From assembly GCF_030719215.1 (NCBI RefSeq), contig NZ_CP120983.1, positions 4,836,001-4,900,000 of the forward strand: a stretch of 64,000 nucleotides of DNA, given 5' to 3'. The notes beneath the pieces were generated by a model, which saw only the letters and a list, made by a program, of their open reading frames with translations, was not told where the DNA came from and made no database searches. Positions within the stretch are counted from its first letter, which is position 1; each line of letters starts with the position of its first letter. The DNA comes from Streptomyces sp. Alt3 (lineage in GTDB: Bacteria; Actinomycetota; Actinomycetes; Streptomycetales; Streptomycetaceae). Shown here piece after piece: positions 7,619-16,104 of the stretch. The translations under genes and the position numbers were made by a program.

Positions 7619-9711
7619 TGGACCTCGAAACGCTGCGGGACGGTGATTTCGCGAAGCTCGGCGAGGCCCTCACAGGGTGGAAGGGTGTGGTCGACAAGCT
7701 CAAGACGATGGAGGACGCCGCCCGGGACGACCTGAAGGCGAAGGCGGACAAGGCGAACTGGGCCGGCGAGAACGCGACGATCACCAAGGAGTTCGTCACC
7801 AAGACGGTGGGCGAGTTCTCCGACGCACACACGCAGGCTACGACGATCCACAACATCCTCAAGGACACCCGCGACGAACTCGTCGGGTACAAGGAGGAGC
7901 TGGACCAGGCGCTGGAGCGTGGCAGGAAGAAGAACATCACGGTGGTGCCCACCGGCGGTGGCGGTTTCACCGTCACGATGCTCATCCACCCCGACCGGGC
8001 CGCCGAGGGCACAGAGGTGGCCGATCACTCGCAGCAGGACGTCGATCACCTCCGTGACGACGTACAGAGGATCCTGGGCAGGGCGACCGAGAGCGACAGC
8101 AGCGCGGCCCGAGTGCTGAAGACCATCGCCGACCAGGCCGAGGTCGGCTTCTCCGGGGCGAAGTACGGGGACCGTGACGCCGCCGTCGACGCCGTGGAGA
8201 AGGCCGAGGCAGCGGCGAAGCTCATCAAGGAGAAGGGCGACGAGATGTCGCCCGCGGAGTTCCGGAAGCTCAACTCCACCCTCGACTCGTACAAGAACGA
8301 CCCGCTTTTCCAGGAACAGTTCGCGAGGACACTGGGTCCCAAGGGCACGCTGGAGTTCTGGGCCGACCTCACGGACGTCTCCTCGCCGAACGACCTGGCG
8401 CGTACCCAGCGGGACCAGCTCGGTGACTTCCAGAAGAACCTCAGCCTGACCCTCGCAGGAGCCACCCAGTCGGACAGCCCTGCCATGCGGCAGTGGGAGA
8501 ACGACATGGTGAAGTCCGCGGGCGAGCAGTACCAGACGCACGGTTCGCGGGTGTACGGGTACCAGCTGATGAGCAACCTGATGCGGGTCGGTGACTACGA
8601 CGACGGATTCCTCAACAAGTACGGCGACTCCCTGGTCGAGACCGAGAAGAAGATGAAGCTGCCAGGGAACTACTGGCAGGGTCTCGGCAGTCCGGTGCCG
8701 AAGATGAACTTCATGGACGGTGACGACTTCGGCCGGGACCCGATGACGGGCTTCATGACGGCGCTTTCCAACAGCCCCGACGCGTCCACGGAGTTCTTCA
8801 ACTCCAAGGACCCCCAGGACAACGCGGAATGGGTGCTGAAGGAGCGCACGTCTTTCGATGACACGCCGCTGGCAGACGGGCCCAACCCGGCTCTGGAGGC
8901 TACTGGCAAGGCGATGTTCGCCGCGGTCTCGGGCGTCAGCGACCCCGACGCCCCGGGCGCGGAGTTCGCCGCGCACACGCCGCAGCAGACGGATGCCATG
9001 AAGCGCTCGCTGGAGTACCTCGCGGCCACAGGCAACGACTTCCCGTCGGAGCTGCGCGACGACATGGCCAGGGCCATGGGGAACCACGGGGAGACCGTCC
9101 ACAAGGCCATGAGTGACCCGCTGGGCTCACATGGGCTGCCTGCGGACCAGCTCATGGAGGTGAGTAAGCAGATCTCGCGGAACAAGGACACGTACATGCT
9201 GCTCGGGGAGCAGATGAACCACGCCATGAGGGCCGACATCCTCACCGAGACGGCACACCCTGAGGACAGTCTCACCAAGGCCGGCAGGACCGTCGGATTC
9301 CTTGAGGAAGCCAGGTACCAGGCCACCAACGACGAGAAGGACGGTGACATCACCGACGCGTCGTGGAAGAAGGCATGGACGTACCACCTGGTCGGTGGTG
9401 TGCTCACGCCGCTCGGTGGCGGTGTCATCGGGGACCCGTTGCAGCGGGGGGTCGACGCGATCACCACGGCCGTGCTCCAGGACGAGACCAACGAGATCAA
9501 CGACAAGGCCACGGCTGATCACCAGAACACCTACCAGCGGCGTAACCACCAGCTCCACAGGCTGGCGGACGAGTGGTACTCGGTGAACTCGGATTGGGCG
9601 GAAGATCCCGCACACGAGGGGTATTCCAAGAGTTATGGCGTGTACGACACCATCGGAGCAGCTGCCAACGACGGGAACAAGAAGGCAGAAGGGGTGGCGG
9701 GGGACCAGTGA
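7618..9711 (+). CDS. Large helical hypothetical protein (DUF6571-like), possibly export-associated
   Basis: 697 aa. The N-terminal 120 residues are helical with an AKADKANWAGENA turn, reminiscent of WXG100 proteins. They are followed by a GGGGFTVTM strand segment and a long, mostly helical, acidic body. Near the C-terminus, LVGGVLTPLGGGVIGDPLQRGVDAIT could be a hydrophobic hairpin. The overall arrangement resembles the Streptomyces proteins grouped as DUF6571, but this is recalled likeness and was not searched. It lies between the small helical protein and a lipoprotein, with 1-nt overlaps at both ends, so the three are co-translated. No enzymatic motif was recognised. Confidence 0.8.
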   Translation: MDLETLRDGDFAKLGEALTGWKGVVDKLKTMEDAARDDLKAKADKANWAGENATITKEFVTKTVGEFSDAHTQATTIHNILKDTRDELVGYKEELDQALERGRKKNITVVPTGGGGFTVTMLIHPDRAAEGTEVADHSQQDVDHLRDDVQRILGRATESDSSAARVLKTIADQAEVGFSGAKYGDRDAAVDAVEKAEAAAKLIKEKGDEMSPAEFRKLNSTLDSYKNDPLFQEQFARTLGPKGTLEFWADLTDVSSPNDLARTQRDQLGDFQKNLSLTLAGATQSDSPAMRQWENDMVKSAGEQYQTHGSRVYGYQLMSNLMRVGDYDDGFLNKYGDSLVETEKKMKLPGNYWQGLGSPVPKMNFMDGDDFGRDPMTGFMTALSNSPDASTEFFNSKDPQDNAEWVLKERTSFDDTPLADGPNPALEATGKAMFAAVSGVSDPDAPGAEFAAHTPQQTDAMKRSLEYLAATGNDFPSELRDDMARAMGNHGETVHKAMSDPLGSHGLPADQLMEVSKQISRNKDTYMLLGEQMNHAMRADILTETAHPEDSLTKAGRTVGFLEEARYQATNDEKDGDITDASWKKAWTYHLVGGVLTPLGGGVIGDPLQRGVDAITTAVLQDETNEINDKATADHQNTYQRRNHQLHRLADEWYSVNSDWAEDPAHEGYSKSYGVYDTIGAAANDGNKKAEGVAGDQ

Positions 9712-10244
9712 TGAGGCGATCGGTCCGTACGTCCGCCCCGGCCCTGCTCTGCGGTCTCGCTCTGCTCGCGGCCGGATGCGGCGGGGGCAGGGAGTACGCA
9801 CTGCCCAAGGACGTGTGCGGGGTGCCGGTGAGTGAGAAGTCGATCTCTCCTCTGCTTCCTGAAGGAGAGAGGCTCGTGATGCAGGGTGATCGGCTGGCCG
9901 ATATGTCTGGCATGTGCTTCGTCACGGTGGACTCGCGCGAGGGCGTGGTCGCCGGTGTCGAGAAGACCGACAGGTTCTACGACCCGATGGGTGAGCTGGT
10001 CGAGTACAAGTTCACCAACCGTAAGAAGATGGGTCCTTTGCCGTTCGGCGGAGCAGGGGCCATGGGAGACAAGAACTTCGTGATCAGCACCCCGTGCGGC
10101 ACGCCCGATGTCTCCCACCTCACGGTCTCCGTCAGTGTCGGGGAACGTGCCGAGGAGGACGCGGACCGGCGCCGCGCCGACATGGAGGCGTTCGCCCTGA
10201 CCTTCGTCCCGTCGGTCAAGAAGGAGCTGGCCTGCACCGCCTGA
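9711..10244 (+). CDS. Putative lipoprotein
   Basis: 177 aa. The N-terminus is a clear lipoprotein signal: two arginines, a hydrophobic core (ALLCGLALLA) and lipobox AAGC, with lipidation expected at Cys23. The mature part contains cysteines in DVCGVPV, SGMCFV, TPCGTP and near the end (ELACTA), which probably form disulfides. The protein would be anchored on the outer face of the cell membrane. It is the last gene of the three-gene operon and is followed by a strong hairpin. Its function is unknown. Confidence 0.88.
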   Translation: MRRSVRTSAPALLCGLALLAAGCGGGREYALPKDVCGVPVSEKSISPLLPEGERLVMQGDRLADMSGMCFVTVDSREGVVAGVEKTDRFYDPMGELVEYKFTNRKKMGPLPFGGAGAMGDKNFVISTPCGTPDVSHLTVSVSVGERAEEDADRRRADMEAFALTFVPSVKKELACTA

Positions 10245-10252
10245 CCGCACTT

Positions 10253-10285
10253 CCCGGATCCGGGCAGGTCATGCCTGGATCCGGG
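10253..10285 (+). terminator. Hairpin terminator after lipoprotein gene
   Basis: Fourteen-bp arms (10253-10266 and 10272-10285) built on CCCGGATCC pair with a single G-T around a 5-nt loop, starting 8 nt after the stop codon. There is no T-tract, as is usual for Streptomyces. Confidence 0.75.
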
Positions 10286-10302
10286 GGGAATCCGTGCCTG
10301 CG

Positions 10303-10333
10303 GAGGATGGATCTTCTCTCAAAGATCCTCCTC
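10303..10333 (+). terminator. Second hairpin downstream of the lipoprotein operon
   Basis: GAGGA-T-GGATCTT pairs with AAGATCC-TCCTC (12 bp with one bulged T, 6-nt loop). It may back up the terminator at 10253, or it may lie in the leader of the gene at 10409. Confidence 0.5.
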
Positions 10334-10408
10334 TGGCACTAGGGTCATTGTTTTGCCTACCCATTACTCTTAGGGGAAGGCCACGCACGGTGGCCATGGA
10401 GGAGTGAG

Positions 10409-11293
10409 ATGAGGAGCAGCAACCCGGTCTTCTCGCGACGGGGGTTCAGCCGCGACAACGGCTACGCGGGCTTCAACGCGGCGCCGCAGGCCGGGGCCGC
10501 CACCGCGGGTACCAACCCGTACGCGCAGGGCACCGCCAACCCGTACGCGACGAACCCGTACGCCCAGCAGGACACCCAGTACGGCGCCCCGCAGGCGCCG
10601 GCGCGCTCCGGCGCGATGACGATCGACGACGTCGTCACGCGTACGGCCATGACGCTGGGCACCGTGGTGCTCACCGCCGCGCTCTCCTGGGCCCTGCTGC
10701 CGGTCGACGAGGCCAGTCTCGGCAAGTCGTACGGCATCGCGATCGGCGCCGCCCTGGTGGCGTTCGTCTTCGCGATGATCCAGTCGTTCAAGCGCAAGGC
10801 GTCGCCGGCGATCATCCTCGCGTACGCGGCCTTCGAGGGTGTCTTCCTCGGAGTGATCTCCAGCGCGGTCAGCACCTACATCGGCCCCGGCACGGTGATG
10901 CAGGCGGTGATGGGCACCATGTGTGTCTTCGCCGGTGTCCTCATCGCGTACAAGATGCGCTGGATCCGTGTCACGCGCCGTTTCTACGGCTTCGTGATGG
11001 CCGCGGCCATGGGCTTCATGCTCCTGATGGTGGTCAACCTGCTGTTCTCCGTGTTCGGCGGAGGTGACGGCCTGGGCTTCCGCAGCGGCGGCCTCGGCAT
11101 CCTCTTCGGCGTCATCGGCATCATCCTCGGCGCGTGCTTCCTGGCTCTGGACTTCAAGCAGGTCGAGGACGGCGTCAACTTCGGCGCACCGCGCGAGGAG
11201 GCATGGCTGGCCGCCTTCGGCCTCACCATGACCCTGGTGTGGATCTACCTGGAGATGCTGCGCCTGCTCTCCATCCTCAACGGGGACGACTGA
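10409..11293 (+). CDS. Bax inhibitor-1/YccA family membrane protein
   Basis: 294 aa with a strong GGAGGAG ribosome site 6 nt before the ATG. The first 75 residues are a flexible tail with repeated NPYAQ/NPYAT units, then come seven predicted membrane helices from about residue 85. Text such as AYAAFEGVFLGVIS and LDFKQVEDGVNFGAPREEAW matches the bacterial Bax-inhibitor-1-like family, whose members conduct calcium or ions in a pH-dependent way in the best-studied cases. The cell role in actinomycetes is unknown. It appears monocistronic, with a strong terminator 20 nt after the stop. Confidence 0.9.
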   Translation: MRSSNPVFSRRGFSRDNGYAGFNAAPQAGAATAGTNPYAQGTANPYATNPYAQQDTQYGAPQAPARSGAMTIDDVVTRTAMTLGTVVLTAALSWALLPVDEASLGKSYGIAIGAALVAFVFAMIQSFKRKASPAIILAYAAFEGVFLGVISSAVSTYIGPGTVMQAVMGTMCVFAGVLIAYKMRWIRVTRRFYGFVMAAAMGFMLLMVVNLLFSVFGGGDGLGFRSGGLGILFGVIGIILGACFLALDFKQVEDGVNFGAPREEAWLAAFGLTMTLVWIYLEMLRLLSILNGDD

Positions 11294-11312
11294 CCCCGTA
11301 GGCGCGACGACG

Positions 11313-11351
11313 ACGGAACGGCCCGCAGGCACCGCCTGCGGGCCGTTCCGT
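11313..11351 (+). terminator. Strong hairpin terminator
   Basis: Perfect 18-bp inverted repeat (11313-11330 with 11334-11351) around a 3-nt ACC loop, starting with ACGGAACGG. It sits between two convergent genes and probably works in both directions. Confidence 0.9.
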
Positions 11352-11376
11352 CTGTCGCGGGGAGGATGCGCGTGCC

Positions 11377-11607
11377 TCAGAGGAGCTTTCGTGCGGCTCG
11401 TCTCAGGTCGTACTCGTGGATGATCGCTTTCGCGTGCCCGTAGGTGAGGTCGTGTTCGCCCCGCAGCCAGCTGACCTTCTCCTCGAAGCGGAGGAGCGAG
11501 GGGCCCTCGTCGACGGTGCGGATCCAGGTCGCGATGTCGCGGCCGGTGCAATGGGGGATCCGGGAGAGCAGGTTGCGATGGGTTTCTTCGGAGAAGACTT
11601 GAGACAT
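11377..11607 (-). CDS. DUF4287 domain protein
   Basis: 76 aa. The pattern SEETHRNLLSRIPHCTGRDI followed by WLRGEHDLTYGHAKAII matches the small DUF4287 family found widely in actinobacteria, often next to or fused with a DUF5655 domain. GGAGGCGCCG precedes the ATG. There is no signal peptide and no known biochemical activity. It is convergent with the Bax-inhibitor-like gene and divergent from the gene at 11708. Confidence 0.8.
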   Translation of the reverse strand: MSQVFSEETHRNLLSRIPHCTGRDIATWIRTVDEGPSLLRFEEKVSWLRGEHDLTYGHAKAIIHEYDLRRAARKLL

Positions 11608-11707
11608 CGGCGCCTCCGACGCAGTGCGCGTTGCTGAACCTTCCCGACACCGTGCCCGAGCGTCGGCGCGTTGGCAACCATCGTGCAGGGGCGCGTAGGG
11701 TCACGGC

Positions 11708-12037
11708 GTGCTCGATACGACCCCGCTCATCACCGCCGTGGACCGATTCGCCGACCGCCTGCGGAGTACGCCGCAGAGCAGGCTGCAGCACGGCGTGGCC
11801 GCCGAGGCGCTGGTGACGGCCAGGAAGCTTTCCGTCCGCGCCCAGCGGGCCGAAGCGCCGGACCGGGAGCCGAGGGTCATGCCGGACGTCGGGATATTCG
11901 CGGTCGGCGACCAGGTCGCGGTCGCGGGCCGTGACCTGTCCGTGGCACTGGAAACGGCCTCGTCCCAGGAGCTGGACGAGGCCGTGCGGTGTGTCGAGGA
12001 GGCGGCTGCGCGGGCGTTCGCACCCGGGCCGCGCTAG
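11708..12037 (+). CDS. Conserved hypothetical protein
   Basis: 109 aa from a GTG start. It is a compact alpha/beta protein with no signal peptide and no recognised motif; the second half reads VMPDVGIFAVGDQVAVAGRDL. Codon use (GC at third positions) supports real coding. Its TAG stop shares the palindrome CTAG (12034-12037) with the stop codon of the convergent gene, so there is no room for a terminator between the two. Confidence 0.65.
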   Translation: MLDTTPLITAVDRFADRLRSTPQSRLQHGVAAEALVTARKLSVRAQRAEAPDREPRVMPDVGIFAVGDQVAVAGRDLSVALETASSQELDEAVRCVEEAAARAFAPGPR

Positions 12038-12918
12038 AAGGAGGCGATGACGCGGTCGGCGAGGATGTAGACGTTCTCCTCGCCGCACGAGAACGTCAGC
12101 GCGTAGGCGCCGGAGACGCCCGAACCGCCCAGCAGCACCGGCTGCTCACCGGAGCGCAGCGAGTCGGCGAGCCGCTCGGCGGTCTCCCGGTGGCCCGGGG
12201 TCATGCAGAGCGTGGTGCCGTCGGCGAAGACGTAGACGTCGAGCGTGCCCAGCGGACCGGGACGCACGTCGGTCAGCTCCGTACCGGTGTCGGCGAGCCG
12301 CTCGAGGCGGTTCACGGTACGCTCATGGTCGGTCACGACGGGTGTCTGTACGGGGACGAAGTCCGGGTGCGAGGGGTGACGGCGACGGGCCGCGGCCAGC
12401 TCGGGGGAGTCCTCGGCGAACTCCGCGTACTCCGCGACCTCGGCGGCCTCGGGCAGGTCGGTGAGCTCCGCCAGCTCCACCAGCTCGTCCAGGGCGTCAT
12501 CGGCATCGAGGCCCATCGCCTCCAGCCCCGTGAAGTCGGACTGCCGGGGCATGAAGAAGGGGATGTCGTCACCGAGGCCGCCCAGCAGGGACGGGGCGTC
12601 GGCGGCGTCGCGCGCCTCCTGGGCCGCCCAGAAGGCACGGGCCTCGGCGAGCTCGCGCTCCCGCTCCTCGGCGAGTGCCTCGGCGACCGCCGCGCGTATC
12701 TCCTCGGCGGACGTGGCGGTGTTCCGGTTCTGCTGCTCGGGCAGCGACGCGTGAAGGCTGCGGCCTTCCGCCAGCTCCGTGCGCAGGGCTGTGACCTGCT
12801 TGCGCAGCCCGTGAGCAGCGTGCAGAGCGGCGGCGCCGACGGCCGTGGCAGCGGCGGTGGTCAGCAACAGGGCAAACGGCATGGCGCTCACTGACATACT
12901 CCCGGTTTCAATCGACAC
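12034..12918 (-). CDS. Membrane-anchored hypothetical protein with coiled coil
   Basis: 294 aa. One N-terminal hydrophobic segment (PFALLLTTAAATAVGAAAL) is followed by a charged coiled coil (about residues 60-110, with AEALAEERERELAEARAFW). An acidic Leu/Glu-rich stretch comes next (LDELVELAELTDLPEAAEVA). A C-terminal globular domain ends LTFSCGEENVYILADRVIASF. The GTG at 12918 was chosen for the GGAAG six nt upstream; ATG at 12897 is an alternative. No family function was recognised. Confidence 0.75.
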   Translation of the reverse strand: MSIETGSMSVSAMPFALLLTTAAATAVGAAALHAAHGLRKQVTALRTELAEGRSLHASLPEQQNRNTATSAEEIRAAVAEALAEERERELAEARAFWAAQEARDAADAPSLLGGLGDDIPFFMPRQSDFTGLEAMGLDADDALDELVELAELTDLPEAAEVAEYAEFAEDSPELAAARRRHPSHPDFVPVQTPVVTDHERTVNRLERLADTGTELTDVRPGPLGTLDVYVFADGTTLCMTPGHRETAERLADSLRSGEQPVLLGGSGVSGAYALTFSCGEENVYILADRVIASF

Positions 12919-13041
12919 CCCCGACTTCCTACATCAGCTTGTCCTGCGGCGGCACCCGCTGTCAGTGCATTACGTCACGAATTGGACAGGTCTTTCGGCC
13001 CGGTGTTCAGCTCTGTGGCTGGTGTGACCTGCAGAAACGAC

Positions 13042-13076
13042 TCTCCCCCGGGACGCAGATCACATCCTGGGGGAGA
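13042..13076. terminator. Hairpin in the thiolase downstream region
   Basis: Arms TCTCCCCCGGGA (13042-13053) and TCCTGGGGGAGA (13065-13076) pair over 12 bp with one G-T and an 11-nt loop. It could end leftward transcription from the thiolase gene before the next leftward gene begins at 12918. Confidence 0.55.
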
Positions 13077-13191
13077 TTCGGTCACGATCGGGGCTCGCCC
13101 CGGTTCAAGAAGGCCCCCGCGCGGGAAGCGAGGCCCGCCCGGGCTTGGCATCGGGGGAGTGGACCCTGTCCCTCTCGGGCGGCTGCCGTCC

Positions 13192-13470
13192 GCCTGCGCT
13201 GCGGGCTGGTGCCGCCCTCGTTCCTCGGGCGACCCCAACCCTCCGCTGCGACTCAGCTCAGCCGCTCGGTGTTCGTGGTCGCGCTGAGCCTCGCCTGCGC
13301 TGCGGGCTGGTGCCGCCCTCGTTCCTCGGGCGACCCCAACCCTCCGCTGCGACTCAGCTCAGCCGCTCGGTGTTCGTGGTCGCGCTGAGCCTCGCCTGCG
13401 CTGCGGGCTGGTGCCGCCCTCGTTCCTCGGGCGACCCCAACCCTCCGCTGCGACTCAGCTCAGCCGCTCG
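13192..13470. repeat. 101-bp tandem repeat, about 2.8 copies, running into the thiolase stop codon
   Basis: Units begin at 13192, 13293 and 13394 (exact 101-bp period, apparently identical). The third ends at 13470, inside the thiolase gene. Each unit holds GCGCTGCGGGCTGGTG, CCTCGTTCCTCGGGCGAC and the thiolase end region GACTCAGCTCAGCCGCTCG. So the last codons and stop of the thiolase are themselves part of the repeat, suggesting duplication outward from the gene end. With the hairpin at 13042 this accounts for most of the 536-bp gap between genes. Confidence 0.9.
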
Positions 13471-14675
13471 ATGACCATGGCCATGCCCTGGCCGCCGCCC
13501 ACGCACATCGTCTCCAGGCCGAACTGCTTGTCGTGGAACTGCAGGCTGTTGATCAGCGTGCCCGTGATGCGGGCGCCGGTCATGCCGAAGGGGTGGCCGA
13601 CGGCGATCGCGCCACCGTTGACGTTGACCTTGTCCAGCGGCAGGCCGAGGTCCCGGTAGGACGGGATGACCTGGGCGGCGAACGCCTCGTTGATCTCGGC
13701 CAGGTCGATGTCGTCGACGGTCAGCCCGGCGCGCTTGAGCGCCTGCTTGCTGGCCTCGACCGGGCCGTAGCCCATGATCTCGGGCGAGAGGCCGGAGACG
13801 CCGGTCGAGACGATGCGGGCCAGCGGGGTCAGGCCCAGCTCGCGGGCCTTGGTGTCCGACATGATGACGAGCGCGGCGGCACCGTCGTTGAGCGGGCAGC
13901 AGTTGGCCGCGGTGACGAGACCGTCGGGGCGGAACACCGGCTTCAGCCCCTGCACGCCCTCCAGCGTGACGCCCGCGCGGGGGCCGTCGTCCTTCGAGAC
14001 GACCGTGCCGTCCGGCGTGGTGACCGGGGTGATCTCGCGCTCCCAGAAGCCGTTCTTGATGGCTTCCTCGGCGAGGTTCTGCGACCGCACGCCGAACTCG
14101 TCCATGTCCTGGCGGGTGACGCCCTTGATCCGGGCCAGGTTCTCGGCGGTCTGCCCCATCGCGATGTAGGCGTCCGGGACGAGGCCCTCCTCGCGCGGGT
14201 CGGTCCAGCTCGTGCCCTCCTGCTCAGCACGGGCGGCGGTGCGGGCCTCGGCCTCGGCGAAGAGCGGGTTGTGCGTGTCCGGCAGGCTGTCGGAGTTGCC
14301 CTTCACGAAGCGGGAGACCATCTCGACGCCGGCGGAGATGAAGACGTCGCCCTCGCCGGCCTTGATGGCGTGCAGCGCCATGCGGCTGGTCTGGAGCGAG
14401 GACGAGCAGTAGCGGGTGACCGTACAGCCGGGAAGGTGGTCCATCCCCATCTGCACGGCGATGATGCGGCCCAGGTTGTTGCCCTGCTCGCCGCCGGGGA
14501 GACCGCAGCCGAGCATCAGGTCGTCGATGTCCCTCGGGTCCAGCTCGGGGACCTTGGCCAGTGCGGTTCGGATGATGGTCGCGGTCAGGTCGTCCGCACG
14601 CACATCCTTGAGGGACCCCTTGAAGGCCCGGCCGATGGGGGAACGGGCAGCAGAGACGATCACGGCTTCGGGCAT
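13455..14675 (-). CDS. Acetyl-CoA C-acyltransferase (thiolase)
   Basis: 406 aa thiolase of the FadA/AtoB type, forming or cleaving 3-ketoacyl-CoA. The acylated cysteine is Cys90 in TRYCSSSLQ. The GHP motif is in AVGHPFGMTGAR and the second catalytic cysteine is in CVGGGQGMAM near the C-terminus, so all catalytic elements are present. The ATG at 14675 follows GGAG at 7 nt. Degradative (beta-oxidation) use is likely because no other polyketide or mevalonate genes are adjacent. The stop codon and last few residues lie inside the 101-bp repeat. Confidence 0.93.
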   Translation of the reverse strand: MPEAVIVSAARSPIGRAFKGSLKDVRADDLTATIIRTALAKVPELDPRDIDDLMLGCGLPGGEQGNNLGRIIAVQMGMDHLPGCTVTRYCSSSLQTSRMALHAIKAGEGDVFISAGVEMVSRFVKGNSDSLPDTHNPLFAEAEARTAARAEQEGTSWTDPREEGLVPDAYIAMGQTAENLARIKGVTRQDMDEFGVRSQNLAEEAIKNGFWEREITPVTTPDGTVVSKDDGPRAGVTLEGVQGLKPVFRPDGLVTAANCCPLNDGAAALVIMSDTKARELGLTPLARIVSTGVSGLSPEIMGYGPVEASKQALKRAGLTVDDIDLAEINEAFAAQVIPSYRDLGLPLDKVNVNGGAIAVGHPFGMTGARITGTLINSLQFHDKQFGLETMCVGGGQGMAMVIERLS

Positions 14676-14794
14676 CACGCGGCTCCATGAGGGCTGGAAG
14701 GCAGGAAGGCTGGGCTGCCTTGGAAGTTACCCGGACGTATAGCTGAGGTCACCAAACAGGCGATGTGATGCGGACCTCTTTTCTAAGCAACCGC

Positions 14795-15964
14795 TCAGTC
14801 TCCCGCGTTGTTCCCGTGGTGGCCGCCCGTTCCGTTCCCGTGACTGCCGCCTGTGCCGTTTCCGTGACTGCCGCCCGTGTTGTTGCCGCGGTGGAGGTGG
14901 CCGCGGTCCACCCACCGCCATGCCGCCGCCGATGCGCGTCCGCGCGCCGGCCCCTCGTCCGCGCCTGCCCCTTCGTCCCCGTGCGGCACAGGTTCCGTGT
15001 GGGCGGGCAGACGCCTGCGCCTGCGGTGCTTGAGCAGGGCCCAGGGGGCGCGCGCCGCCGTCACCTCCGTGCCGGCTTCCCGTGCGGCGCGGGACGCCGC
15101 CTTGGCGACCGGCAGGATGCCCTCCCGGCGCGAGCCGTCCAGATGATCGGAATCCGGCCAGAGGCCGAGGGACGCGCACAGGGTCGGCAGCATCGCCATC
15201 GCGGCGGTCGCGTACCCCTCGGCCGAGGGGTGGTAGTTGTCGGGGCCGAAGAGCTCCCGCGGGTTCGCCTCGAACTCCGGACCGAGCAGGTCGCCCAGCG
15301 AGACCGTCCGTCCGCCCTGTTCGACCGCTCCGATCGTCTGGGCCGCCGCCAGCTGCCGGCTCACCCGCCGGGCCAGCCACCGCAAGGGCTGGTAGACCGG
15401 CTCGATCGTGCCCAGATCGGGGCAGGTGCCCACCACCACTTCCGCGCCTGCGGTGCGCAGCCGACGTACCGCCGTGCTCAGACAGCGCACCGACTGCGTC
15501 GCGGGCATCCGGTGGGTCACGTCGTTCGCGCCGATCATGATCGCGCAGACGTCCGGTACCCCCGACGGATCCGCCAGCACCAGGGAGACCTGACGCTCCA
15601 GATCGTCCGACCGGGCACCCGGCAGGGCCACGTTACGAAGATCCACCGGCCGTTCGGCCACCGCCGCGAGTCCGGACGCCAGCAGGGCCCCCGGTGTCTG
15701 GCCCGCTCTGCGCACCCCCTGGCCGGCAGCCGTCGAGTCTCCCAGCATGACGAAACGCAATGGGTCGGTGGGGCCGGCGAACGCCACCCCGTACCGTCCG
15801 TCCGCGCTCGGCGGGACGGGGGCCTTACCCCCGCCCACCTGTCGTTTCGCCAGTTGCACCTCGGCCAGCACCAGGCCCACCGTCGCCGCGCCGATCAGTC
15901 CGACGCTGCCGCCCCCGTAGGCCGCACCCGCTGCGATCCGCCGTGCCACCCTCGCTCTCGACAC
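14795..15964 (-). CDS. SGNH/GDSL-family hydrolase with Gly/His/Asn-rich tail
   Basis: 389 aa. Block I is MLGDSTAAGQG (catalytic Ser), block III is IMIGANDVTH, and block V is DNYHPSAEGY (catalytic Asp and His). The N-terminus has a hydrophobic segment (GGSVGLIGAATVGLVLAEV) that may be a membrane anchor or signal, so the esterase domain probably faces outward. After residue 290 comes a basic region, then a repetitive HGNGTGGS tail of about 30 residues. I placed the start at the GTG at 15964 because the AGGAGG site overlaps the other candidate GTG at 15976. Substrate unknown. Confidence 0.85.
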   Translation of the reverse strand: MSRARVARRIAAGAAYGGGSVGLIGAATVGLVLAEVQLAKRQVGGGKAPVPPSADGRYGVAFAGPTDPLRFVMLGDSTAAGQGVRRAGQTPGALLASGLAAVAERPVDLRNVALPGARSDDLERQVSLVLADPSGVPDVCAIMIGANDVTHRMPATQSVRCLSTAVRRLRTAGAEVVVGTCPDLGTIEPVYQPLRWLARRVSRQLAAAQTIGAVEQGGRTVSLGDLLGPEFEANPRELFGPDNYHPSAEGYATAAMAMLPTLCASLGLWPDSDHLDGSRREGILPVAKAASRAAREAGTEVTAARAPWALLKHRRRRRLPAHTEPVPHGDEGAGADEGPARGRASAAAWRWVDRGHLHRGNNTGGSHGNGTGGSHGNGTGGHHGNNAGD

Positions 15965-16104
15965 AGTCCGGTCCACCTCCTCCGTGCCGTACAGCCGTAC
16001 ACAGCACTACCTGCCCCGTGGGGGGCGTAGCTCAATCGCTTCGACCGATCTCCTGCCCGTACGCATACTCTTGCCTGAATATCTCGGAGACCCCGGAGTA
16101 CACG

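Noticed and set aside
10370..12088. A 572-codon leftward frame
   Set aside because: It overlaps the Bax-inhibitor-like gene and three hypotheticals and is Arg/His/Gly-rich, typical of antisense shadows in GC-rich DNA.
13192..13470. CRISPR array
   Set aside because: Units are 101 bp, directly adjacent and without unique spacers.
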